Source: Leucosporidium creatinivorum (lineage: Eukaryota > Basidiomycota > Microbotryomycetes > Leucosporidiales > Leucosporidiaceae). Taken from it: a stretch of DNA of 64,000 nucleotides. Under the pieces are notes generated by a model. That model was not told where the DNA came from and did not search any database. It worked only from the letters and a program-made list of their open reading frames with translations. The stretch spans positions 1,057,425-1,121,424 of the forward strand of contig BCKL01000002.1 of NCBI GenBank assembly GCA_001600635.1, written 5' to 3'. Position numbers and translations under genes: made by a program. Shown in pieces: positions 35,881 through 45,258 of this stretch; position 1 is the stretch's first letter; each line of letters opens with the position of its first letter.

Positions 35881-36195
35881 AGCCGTAGCTGGATCGACTC
35901 AAAGTCTTTCCGTATTTTGATATGCTCAAGTGCACAACTTGAGAGAGAGAGAGCGAGTGTCCGAAAGCTCGGCGCTCGGCGACGTTTCGAAGTGACTCGC
36001 TGGGGTTCGAGGACTCTGTGAAGACGCAGCACGCTCTTTTATATCTTGCTACCGCTTCACTTCAAAGCGACGGACAGCTCGAGACTTGCCGCTGCGCGAC
36101 AGATTCGACGGCTGCCGCTCTTCGTCTCCGCCGAATCACTGCTTTCCGACTCGACGACGTAGGGCGTCAGCTGGCGCGCTTCCGAGCTTTTCGAG
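35881..36195. other. Spacer between the two RS-domain copies
   Basis: No gene. A TTTTATAT run near 36037 lies about 155 bases before the second copy's ATG and could serve as a TATA element. A GA repeat (about 35941-35955) and a CGGCGCTCGGCG phrase are also present. Confidence 0.4.
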
Positions 36196-37848
36196 ATGAC
36201 TCCAGATCCCCTGCTGGAAGTGAGTCTCTCGACAAGAGCTCATAGCGTGCAGAATTAACCCTCTCCCTCTCCTCAGCTCGACCTCGACTTCCGTTACGAC
36301 GCCTCCAGCTTGGAAGAGCTCAGCTCAGCACAGCTAGCCATTCTGGCATCGTCGCTGCACGTGAACCGGTAGATCCCTTCGTTGTGACGGAAGCTCGGGC
36401 GCTGTTTACGGCGAGGAGCGGGAACGAGCTTGGAACAGAGTCTATGAACCGGGAGGCGCTACTGGGTGGGTCCAGCAGATCATCATACATCGCTGTGAGC
36501 TATTGCTGCTCTGAGAGCTGACCTCGACTCCACAGCAGCTGAGCAGCGCGGCGCCTCGGACTCGCCGAAGGCTCGCTCGCGCTCCGTCGTTCACCTGGGA
36601 CCAGAATGGGGCATCTTTGCCACCAAGGAGCCAATCGAACACTCCCACGGATCCTCCCGACCCAGTCACGACCTCCCTCCGGCACGAGCTACCTCCCCTC
36701 TCCCCCGCGACAACCGAGCAGCTCCCGCTTCCTCCCAGCAACTCCCTCCCATCGACTTGACTCTACGCCCCGACGGAAGCGACGAAGAAGCTCCCCACCC
36801 CCGCCGCCACCGCTCGAGGTCTCGCTCTCCATCTCGACGTCGCTCCCACCATCGCTCTCGGCGAAGCCGTTCTCGGTCTCGTTCGCCAGGTCGTGGCACC
36901 CGCAAGGAGGAAGGCCTGCACAGGAAGCGCTCCAGAGCTAGGGGGTACGTCTCTCACTCTCCCGCCCTCGACGACGCCGAGGATGATCGAGAAGGAAGGA
37001 GACCACGGTGCCGAGGAGAGGATCAGCGCCGAACCGAATCGCCGGCGTTGAAGGACGGTGGCTGGAGGCTGTCGCGCATTGCGGTGGGGTCGAATTGGAA
37101 CTGGACAAGCTTGGTGGAGGAGATTGAGTTCTTCCAACATGCGGTGGCCCAGCTGGGGTGAGTCGGCGTGTTTCGGTCGTGATTCCTGTGCTAGAAAGCC
37201 AATCATCTCCTCCCCACAGAGACAACCTCGACGTCCATGGTCTTTGCCCTCGGTGAGCATCATGACCTTTCATTCTCAGGCTTTGTTGGGACTCCCCACG
37301 ACGGTCCAGCTGATGAGCAGCGTCGGCGGACTCTCGACCGGTGTCGCAGGCCGCCTCAAGACCCCGACCTCCTCTTCCTTCCCATCGCGGTTCCCTCTCT
37401 CAGCGATATTCATACGAACAGCTCTGCGCCGCCTCCCGACACCCTGCGGGCGTCCCAGCTCAAGCTGCTCGAGCAGACTCAGCTCGAAACGCTCCAATAC
37501 CTTTACGCCGTGGTCCCTGCTCCGAATCTGCACTCACCGCCCACCAAGGAGCATGTAGATCTTCTACGCGCCCTCTCCGACGATCCGCATGATCCACTAT
37601 CCCGATTCCGACAGTAATGGCTCGCTCTCGCCGAGGTTCGGCGCTCCTGGATTAGGATCCGAATCGACATGGGGGGCGGCCGAACGCTGTGGCAGACGGT
37701 GACAAGGAGGCTGCAAAAGCTGGGAATTAGGCCTGGGGAGGGAGCGGACGACAGGGTGTTGATCATGGCTGCGTTGGAGGACGGGATGGCGACGCCGAGC
37801 AGGCAAGGGGAGATTGTGAGGCAGTGGAAGGAGTCTGGGGTGGTATAG
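36196..37848 (+). pseudogene. Second RS-domain gene copy, broken by two lesions
   Basis: Exons by comparison with the intact copy: about 36196-36219, 36277-36475, 36536-37157, 37220-37251 and from about 37358 to 37848. Exon number, order and splice positions match the gene at 34250. Shared blocks include LELDLDFRYD, SLEELSSAQLAILASSLH, GPEWGIFAT, the RS repeat, NWNWTSLVEEIEFFQHAV, PDLLFLPIAVPSL, QLETLQYLYAVVPAPNL and LWQTVTRRLQ. One base is missing relative to the intact copy near 36367-36372, just after SSLH, which shifts the frame for the rest of exon 2 into an early stop. A TAA at 37615-37617 stands where the intact copy has a tyrosine codon in HHYWQG. The rest of both frames stays open, so the damage is recent or is a consensus error. 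Protein identity to the intact copy looks only moderate, so the duplication itself is old. Confidence 0.75.
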
Positions 37849-38362
37849 TCAGAGTGAGATATCTTGATAGCGTGTCGGTGTATATAAAGCAGCAACTTCG
37901 CTTCCCTGCGTCGACGCCGAGAGACACAGCTCGGCGAGCTCGGCGCTGCTGCTTAGTCGACTCGCCTTCACAGATGACCTTGCGATGAGATGAGTTTCGC
38001 TGTCGAGTCTCCCTGTACTCGCTCTCGGCTGCAATGGCCTGCAGAAGTGTCTTGATGCAGCGCAGAACGACCCTCAGCCCGAAAATTTGGACCCGAATTC
38101 GCATTTGAGCTTCGAGTCGCCCAGGTCAAGTGAGCTCCCAGCGGCCCTTCTTGTTCCCGGTCCTCGTTGCTCCATCCTCAGGTAACATCGCCAGCACCTT
38201 GAAACCACGCCCAGCTGACCCTTGACCTCCCTACATCCCCTGCCGCCCTTTCGCCCGCCCTCTGCCGTCCGCAAACTCGTCTCGAATCCCACTTCCCTCT
38301 CGCCTCTCTCTACGACCTCCCCCCTACCTCGAACCTACGACCCTACACATCACCCAACAGCC
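37849..38362. other. Intergenic before RPL35, with a TATATAAA box
   Basis: No gene seen. A perfect TATATAAA lies at 37881-37888 on the plus strand, 33 bases after the pseudogene stop and about 475 bases before the RPL35 start. The last 150 bases are pyrimidine-rich, as expected for a ribosomal-protein leader. Confidence 0.45.
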
Positions 38363-39117
38363 ATGTCGTCTCAGCAGAACAAGGTCCGCGCCAGCGAGCT
38401 CGTCACCAAGAAGCGCGATGAGCTTCTCAAGCAGCTCGATGAGCTCAAGACTGAGCTCGTCTCGCTCCGCGTCCAGAAGATCACTGGTGGAAACGCCTCC
38501 AAGCTCAACAGGATGTGAGGCGCCGTTTCATTCGGATTATGCGACTACAGCGTCAGCAGAGGGGTGCAGGGAGGCGTGACGGGAGTCGCCGGCGGGAGAT
38601 TGGCTGGGGAAGTTTTCAGCGGGGAGGGGGAACCTCTGCCCGTTTGCTGCAGGGGAGCAGGAAGCGCAGGGGGAGACTATTGTCGATTGGACGCGGCTGT
38701 CGGCGTACAGCTGGAGCGCTTGGGACTTGCTCGGGAGCAGGGGGAACCTATGCCCGACCAGCGTATATGCGTTGGAGCGACGGACGAGGGCTGATCCCAT
38801 TCCCACTCCACTACAGCTCGGTTGTCCGCAAGTCGATCGCCCGCGTCCTCACCGTCGTCAACCAGAAGACCCGTCAGAACCTCCGCGAGCTCTACAAGGG
38901 CAAGAAGCACCTCCCCCTCGACCTCCGCACCAAGAAGACCCGCGCCATCCGCCGACGACTGACTCTCCACGAGCGCACCGTCTCGACTGAGAAGTCCAAG
39001 AAGGTCGCTACCCACTTCCCCAAGCGCCGCTACGCCGTCAAGGTCCGTTTGTTATGCTCGCCGAGCAGCTCCGAGTCAACGCCGAGCGCTGACCGTTCGC
39101 TTCTACCACAGGCCTAA
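38363..39117 (+). CDS. RPL35: 60S ribosomal protein L35 (uL29), 127 aa
   Basis: Exons 38363-38514, 38817-39042, 39112-39117. uL29 sits at the exit of the ribosomal tunnel and helps dock nascent-chain factors. The sequence is plain throughout: [38 protein letters not shown], then after splicing [46 protein letters not shown] and [11 protein letters not shown]. Length is normal for eukaryotic L35. The last exon contributes only one alanine codon and the stop. Intron 1 is 302 nt, about five times the local norm, and carries a repeated 17-base phrase described in the findings; ribosomal-protein introns in fungi often house small nucleolar RNAs, but I see no clear C/D or H/ACA boxes. The start at 38363 gives MSSQQNK, as usual for the family; a longer in-frame opening from 38222 is leader sequence. 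Confidence 0.97.
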
Positions 39118-39428
39118 ACGGTTCTTATCCAACATGGGATTCGTGTGTGTGATGTGAAAGACGGCTGGTGATCTGTAGGAGCATACGCTGGGAGGAAGGA
39201 CCGACGAGGCAGGAGCGACGAGCGCCGAGGCTTGCGGGTCTCGCGCTGGCACGATTAGGGATCAGGAGGAGCGTGACATGCACAGGAATTCTGGTCCCAG
39301 TACATGACTCGAGCTTGATGAGAGATGCGAGCGTTTGGCCGACCTTTGATCGTGACCTTGAGAGCCGAGCGGGCGCTCGATTGCTCTTGCCTTCCGTCCT
39401 CTACCTCGTCTCGCACTTTGACACGATC
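39118..39428. other. Intergenic between RPL35 and the membrane-protein gene
   Basis: The frame of the downstream gene is open back to 39168 but has no ATG before 39429 and reads as basic, repetitive sequence. I see no gene here. Confidence 0.4.
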
Positions 39429-40779
39429 ATGAGCGCCGAGTCGCTGCGGCACGGATTACGACTGCTGGCAAGTAGCTGCAGGAAGCCAGGCGTGCAGGCT
39501 GCTTTGGTGTATGTCGTTGTCGCGCCCTGCGCCAGCGTCGTCTCGTCTCTCGTCGGCAGCCTTAGCGAGTACAGGTGCGCTCCCGGCTCAGCGCATACCT
39601 CGAGCATCAGACTTGACGATGTTCCCCACAGGTTCCCCCACCCGCTGCTCACGACCGTGCTCCACCTCAGCATCTCCCTCGTTGCGCTGCTGGGACTCTC
39701 ACTCGTCGCGCGGGCTCTGCTGCCAATCCTACCGGCCTCGAGACGACTATTATCCACCCCAAGACCATCTTCCAGCCCATCGAGCGGCCTATCAACCTTC
39801 ACACCACGCGCTCTCCTCCTGGCGCTCGCCTCCAACCTGCCCTCCGGCGGCTCCCTCCTCCACTCTCTGACGCCTTACACCCTCTCCGCCTCTCTCCTCA
39901 CCATTCTCGCATCACTCGTCGAGCTCCGTGCAACCCGCATCACCGAAACGCCCTTCTGGACCCTCACGCGTCTTCTACCCCTTCCGCTCGTCCTCCTGCT
40001 CGGCTCGGCGAAGGGGAGGGGGAGGAGCATGCTCGTATGGGCAGTGTTGGCTGCGGGGCCTGCAGTGGGGTGGAGGGCGAATGCTGAAGGCATGCTCTGT
40101 GGAGCGAGTTATGCCGTCTGTCTCGCCGGATGGGTGCTCGCGGCGAGGAAGGGGTTCGAGGAGGGAGACAAAGAGGAGGAGCATCTTCGGTGAGCTTTGA
40201 CCGTCTTTGTCGTCTCCGCTCCCTTCGACCGAGCTTGACTGATTCTCTTCACGCCCGTCAGGTCATCGCCGACCGTCCTGGTCCACCTCCTCCTCTGCAC
40301 CACCCTTCTCCTTCCACCGCTCGTTCTCTCGCAGGAGATCACTAACGCTGCCTCATCGGGACACTTTGGATTCTTCACCGAGGTCGGCTTCTGGCTGCAA
40401 GAGGTTGTGATGGCGCTTAGCGGGCTGGCATCGCTCGGCGCTTTCTGGGCATTGCTCAAGGCAAGTCGAGCTCTTTCGTCCCGCCCTCACCCTTCACCCC
40501 TGCTTCTACTTTGGCTGACTCTGCTCCCACATCTCACAGCACCTCGAACCACCCGCCATCTTCATCGTCGTCGGCCTCAAGGACTTCCTCCTCCCCTTCC
40601 TCTTCTCATTCCTCCTCGGTAGCCCTCTTCCGACCAAACTCATGACCGAATCCAAGCTATCAGTAGCTCAACAACTTCTCGCACTGCTGGCTGTCGGCGC
40701 CTATCAACTCGCCGACTCGTGGCCACAGGTCGCTTCGGCGTCGGCGGAGCAGGGAGAGGGAAGGGCGAAGGAGGGATGA
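39429..40779 (+). CDS. Polytopic membrane protein of unknown function, 380 aa
   Basis: Exons 39429-39574, 39632-40189, 40262-40460, 40540-40779. I count about eight hydrophobic spans, including LVYVVVAPCASVVSSLV, LSISLVALLGLSLVARALL, LSASLLTILASLVEL, LLPLPLVLLLGSA, MLVWAVLAAGPAVGW, VHLLLCTTLLLPPLVL and FLLPFLFSFLLG. There is no signal peptide; the N terminus starts with a basic amphipathic stretch. A charged loop GFEEGDKEEEHL splits the two halves. No transporter signature or catalytic residue is recognised, so the substrate and compartment are unknown. The third intron is GC-AG: exon 3 ends AAG and is followed by GCAAGT at 40461, with a normal branch site and acceptor. It is the only splice choice that joins LLK to HLEPPAIFIVVGL in frame. 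Confidence 0.7.
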
Positions 40780-41474
40780 TTGAAGGTCATGACTCGAGTC
40801 GAGGATCCAATAGACGTACATCAGTGTTGATGGGAGCTTGTTGTGATTTTTAACGAGGTGATCCAGCTTCGGACGACGACCTTCTCGGACCTCGGTCGGG
40901 GCACAGGTATCGACGGGGAGGTGTCGCTCGACGTGACAGCTGACCATTGAGATGCAAAGAGCTGTATCGCCCGCTACTCGGCCCTTCGGCCGTCCTGCAT
41001 CCTCGACAGTAGCGCCTCTCGGGCCATCAGCTCGGCGATGGTTTTAAGCTTGGCCTTTTTGGAGCTGAGCGGGTTCCGAGTACACCAGAGCCTCGGATGC
41101 AACATACTACATGTTTTCGGTCCCTCTGCCACCCCTCCTGTAGCCATACACCTCACCCGTCGCCCATCCTCCTCCTCGCCATCCTCCTCCTCGCCGACCT
41201 TCTCCCTTTCTTCGCCATTCCGCTGCTACTCAATTGCCCTTTCATTCCTCAACTGAGATTTCTGTAGTCCAAGTAAACGGCGGCCCATTGCCGGGACTCC
41301 AAGGATCAGCGAGTCGGTGTTGCGAGAAGGTTTCGGAAGGGCGAAGCAGGCCAAGTTCGGAGCAGACGAGGCAGCGAGGGGCGAGGCGACAGCGAAAGGC
41401 GAGCGCCGTTCGTCGTTGGAGCTGGTTGATTTCCTGCCATCAACTCGAGACCAGCTTACACACTCGACTACAGA
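40780..41474. other. Intergenic upstream of the HSF-type gene
   Basis: No gene seen. A CCTCCTCCTCGCCA phrase is repeated around 41167-41195. The right 200 bases look like the leader of the next gene. Confidence 0.4.
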
Positions 41475-42686
41475 ATGAGCGACACGACTACTCAGATTGC
41501 CTGTCGTGAGTAATCTCCTCCCTGTTCTCCTCCCAAGCCGAGCGGAGCTGACTTCTGAGTCCGACGATCACTTGAAACAGCCTACACCGCCGGAGGATGC
41601 CCTCTGTTCAACACGATCCTACCGGTAGACACACCAGGCTGTAGTGGAGGCTGCTCTCCTACACCCGCTGCACCTTCCCCTCCCCCTCGTCAAGCTTCCC
41701 CTCCTCTCGTCGCCGCCGCCAGCAGCTCGGCCGCTCCCGCTCTCGTCAAGTCGACGACCATCGAACTTCCTCCTCTGCCCGACCTCACCACTTCCAACAG
41801 CTCTACACCAGACGATTCGCTCTGGGGCGCCTACCTCGACTACAGCTTCACTCCTCAACCGTTCGACTCGGCTCCTTACCTGGTTGCTGGTCAGGAGCTG
41901 GTCCCTGTCGCCGTCGCCGAGGGTAGCAGAGCGGGAGGATGCGGCACATCGTCGGGGGAGAAGCATGGTCTGATCGATATCGAGGAGCTGTTGATGCCCA
42001 AGAGGGCTAAGTTCGACTACAACACGTCGGCGGACAGCCTTTCGGCGGCCGTGCCAGCCCTCGATGCTTCGGGCTTCTCGAGCGAGGAGGCGGATGATGT
42101 CGAGGATGATGAGCCTGCTACGGTGATTTGTGCTGCTCTGATGTGGGTGGGAGTCCAGAGCTGACCTCTCGACGCCTCTGCAGCCCTTCATCAGCAAGCT
42201 GGTCTACCTGCTCGGTCACGCCGAGTACCAGCAATACGTTCGCTGGGACCCGCAGGTGGGCTCTACTACAGTCTCTGAGATTTACACAGAGCTAACTCTC
42301 TCTCCAACTGCAGGGCAAATCGGTCATCCTCGCTCACACGAAGCACGAGACGCTCGAAGTCCTCACCAAGTTCTTTCGGCACACAACTGTTGCCAGCTTC
42401 GTTCGCCAGCTCAACGTGCGTTCGGCCACTTACATACTGATCCTTCGTCTCACTCATCTTCTATCTCCCACAGATTTACGGCTTCAAGCGCCTGTCCACC
42501 GTCCAACTCCTCAACGTAATCGACACCTCCATCTCTCCCGCCTTCTCTGCCGCCGACCTCTGCGCCTTCACCCATCCCGACTTCTGGCGCTCGACTCGCG
42601 GTCACCACTGCCCGCTCGGAGGACTCAAGCCCGTTCATAGCAAGGAGAGGGCGGCGAGAACCAAGAAGCGCTCGATCAAGGCTTAG
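41475..42686 (+). CDS. HSF-type DNA-binding protein, 319 aa, domain at the C-terminal end
   Basis: Exons 41475-41505, 41581-42122, 42184-42255, 42314-42415, 42474-42686. The heat-shock-factor winged helix starts at about residue 192 (PFISKLVYLLGHAEYQQYVRW), continues through LTKFFRHTTVASFVRQLN, where the recognition helix lies, and IYGFKRL, and closes with FTHPDFWRSTRG. Every exon boundary in this part is phase 0. The first 190 residues are Pro/Ser/Cys-rich with an acidic patch (EEADDVEDDEP) and PKRAKFDYN, a likely nuclear signal. Unusually, the domain is near the C terminus and no heptad-repeat trimerisation region follows; only a short basic tail (KERAARTKKRSIKA) remains. That makes classical trimeric HSF unlikely and brings it closer in layout to fungal regulators that borrow the HSF fold. 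The segment between IYGFKRL and FTHPDFW is longer than in canonical HSF1. Targets unknown. Confidence 0.85.
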
Positions 42687-43165
42687 CGCGAGCTCGGTTG
42701 CATTGGTTGTTGAGGGCTCGTCGAGGGGTAGCAGTACTGTAAACGTTTCTTGCGGTAGACTTGTTGTATTCCTAGCTACTCGGAGGACTAATGGAGACCT
42801 CCCTTCCTCGTTTCACTTGACTCGACGCGAGACGAGAGCGGCTGAGACTCGATGTTCGGATTCTGTCACCCCCTCCGCACACCTCCTCCAGTGCATGTAC
42901 TCTGGGAGTTTTCCGCCGGAAGTACCCTGAAACGAGGCTGCAAGACCTGCTTGCTGAGGGTTGCCGCCCTCCTCGCCATCGCTGCTCGTCACCGAACCTC
43001 AAAACTCCGCTCTGCTCCACTCCGGCTTAGTGGAGGTCGTCGAGACGGTGACCGGAGCGTTTCCGCATCCTCTTGGTGGGAGCGGAAAAGGCCGACAGAG
43101 TCTGCAGAGCGATCTGTCACCTTCCAGAGTTGTCTGTCCCTCGCCGAGGTTCCCGCCGAAGCTCT
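42687..43165. other. Convergent 3' region between HSF-type gene and esterase
   Basis: Two stop codons face each other. No gene, repeat or RNA is recognised. Confidence 0.4.
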
Positions 43166-44619
43166 CTATACCCGGCACGGTACCAAGAGACTCACCATGA
43201 CAATCGAGTCAGCGAGCGCTTGGTGTACAGGCCATGTAGGGTGGTAGGTGTTGTGCCAGAAGTAGGCCTGGAGCGGCCATTGGCAAGAGGGGAGGTAGAG
43301 GAAGGGCTGGTCGGTGATGGTGGAGTAAGAGGAGCAGACGCTGCAGGATATCTGACATGTTAGCCAGGAACCAAGCTAGATCAATTGAGAAGCTGGAGGC
43401 TCTCACGTCGTTGTATCCGCGATCTTGTAGCTCGAGGAATTGGCGAGAATCTATTGAGGCGGTCAAACGAAAGACCGGTCAGCCAAATCACTCGCCTGCC
43501 AACACACCACACTCACAGTATTGAAGACATTATGAGCGTCAAAGAGAGTAGCAGTGGCGCTCGGATACTTGGAGGAGAAGGATACAACGTAGGCGGCGAT
43601 TCGGCGGTTCCAAAGAGCGACGTTGGCTTCGAAGAGGAGGACGGTGGCGGCTCCATAAGTGGCTACTAGAGGAGCTTTGTCCGTGGGAGGAACGTTGTTG
43701 ATCAAGAAGTTGCGCGCTGCGAAGGAAGGAGGGGAGGGGTCAGAGCGAGCTCGGATCGCTGAGTCTCCGAATCGCTCAGCTTACCTCCATCAGCGTACAG
43801 ACGCTGAATCTGAGCGTCGTAGGTGTCGAAGATGCTATCGATAATGGCTGGGAAAATCTGTCCGTGTAGGTAGGAGTAACCAATGTCATTCTGCGGGAAG
43901 AGGAAGGTGAACGCCGAGCGCCGAGGTCGGGGCGCTAGACCGTAGGCGAGGCCGGGAAGTCGAGAGAATACACTCACAATACCAAACCAAACACTGAAGA
44001 GTGATGTGGAGGCGTGAGACTTCCATGGAGGCGGATTGGCTGGCTGAACGAAGTACTTTTCGAAAGTCGTGACCTGGTCGACGAAGCAAGAGACACCGGT
44101 GTTGACGATGGCGTTCGTGACTGTGGCTCCTTGAGTCGCAAAGTCATAGAAGCTGTTGGCCGTGTCTGGGTCGACGTGGGCGAGGAATTGCAGCCAGTCT
44201 GCAGAGACGATGGTGGGGGGTCGAGATCAGCGCCGAGCTACTTCGTGGTGTACTCAGCCGCCCACGAGGGAGCTCCAGTCTCTCAGCAGGGCGGCTAAGG
44301 CACTTGAGAGCTTGTATTGACCTCTGAAGTGCGCAGGGGACGAGAGAAACGCACTCAAGCCGCCCGACGTGGTGGTCGAAGTCTGCCCAGTGACGGGGCT
44401 GTAGCCTAGCGCAGGCTGATAGCCATCTGCGGTGTACGAGTCACCAAACGAGAAACTTAGAAGGCGGAGAGCGAATCAGTACCTTGCGGCCGCGCGAGAG
44501 AGCTCGCGGTTCCAATGCTCGGCGTCGGCTCACATGAAGGTGATGTCGTAGAAGGCCAGCCCTCGAACGACGGGTACAGAAAGGAGGGCGACTACTGAAA
44601 AAAGATTCCACGCCAGCAT
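43166..44619 (-). CDS. Secreted GDSL-type carbohydrate esterase (CE16-like), 321 aa
   Basis: Exons, minus strand: 44619-44534, 44455-44322, 44198-43978, 43890-43785, 43716-43517, 43450-43407, 43340-43166. A signal peptide (about 1-20, ending near VVRG) leads a GDSL hydrolase. Block I is FSFGDSYTADGY with the nucleophile S35; block III is VWFGINDIGYS with N148. The closing motif reads FWHNTYHPTWPVH, with H297. CE16 enzymes remove acetyl groups from plant hemicellulose or its fragments outside the cell. In the SGNH fold the residue three before that histidine is usually Asp; here it is Asn 294. The chain could end as modelled with a short tail after DSIVMV, or an intron may start at the GTGAGT found there; the C-terminal ten residues are uncertain. 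Length suits the family. The substrate is inferred from family resemblance only. Confidence 0.83.
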
Positions 44620-45258
44620 GGCAGAGGAGGTGATGAGGACAAGAAGCGAGGTGAACAGAGAGGAAGAAGAAAGAGGCAGGCTGAATTTCGTCTCCTCAAG
44701 GCCACCTTCGAGCTTCGAGGGGCGCAGGCGATCAATGTCCCTGGTTGTAGACCACGCAGCGAGTCGGAGCAGAGTCCACCTGCAGCAGCTCGACCGTAAG
44801 CAGTTCTGGAGATGAGAGCCTTCGTATCGAGAGCTGCCCTGCCTCGTAGCACCAGCAGGTCCAGATCGCCGAACCGCTCGCAAGAGGCAGGCGATAGCTA
44901 CAGGTGGCAAATTCGAGCGAGGAGCCCTGTACATCAGTGGAACAGGTGAGAAGCTAGCGAGTGAAGCGAGGAGAGAGATCGAGGGCTGCAGGTTGATCTC
45001 TTTCGTGTGAAAGGAGCGCTCGGTCGACGCCTTCGCCGAAACCGCTCGCAGGCTCGTGGAGGCTGCAGCATGGCTACTCGTGAGGCTAGGGAAGCGAGAT
45101 AGCTTTTCGGGCTTGCGCACGCAGCAAGACCTTAGCTTCATCCTGATGCAGCTTGGCGCAGAAACCGAGGGAGGCTGGCGCCGAACGAGCTGTCCTGCGA
45201 GCCTCGGGGAATGTACGACAAGACTCACTTGCACCCCAACCTCCTATGGACGACCCTA
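44620..45258. other. Esterase promoter region and SWD1 3' end
   Basis: No gene seen in 639 bases. A minus-strand frame stays open upstream of the esterase start but has no ATG context or motif. Confidence 0.4.

Noticed and set aside
44640-45234. Long minus-strand opening upstream of the esterase as an N-terminal extension
   Set aside because: The signal peptide starts cleanly at 44619. The upstream part is mixed-composition sequence without a motif.
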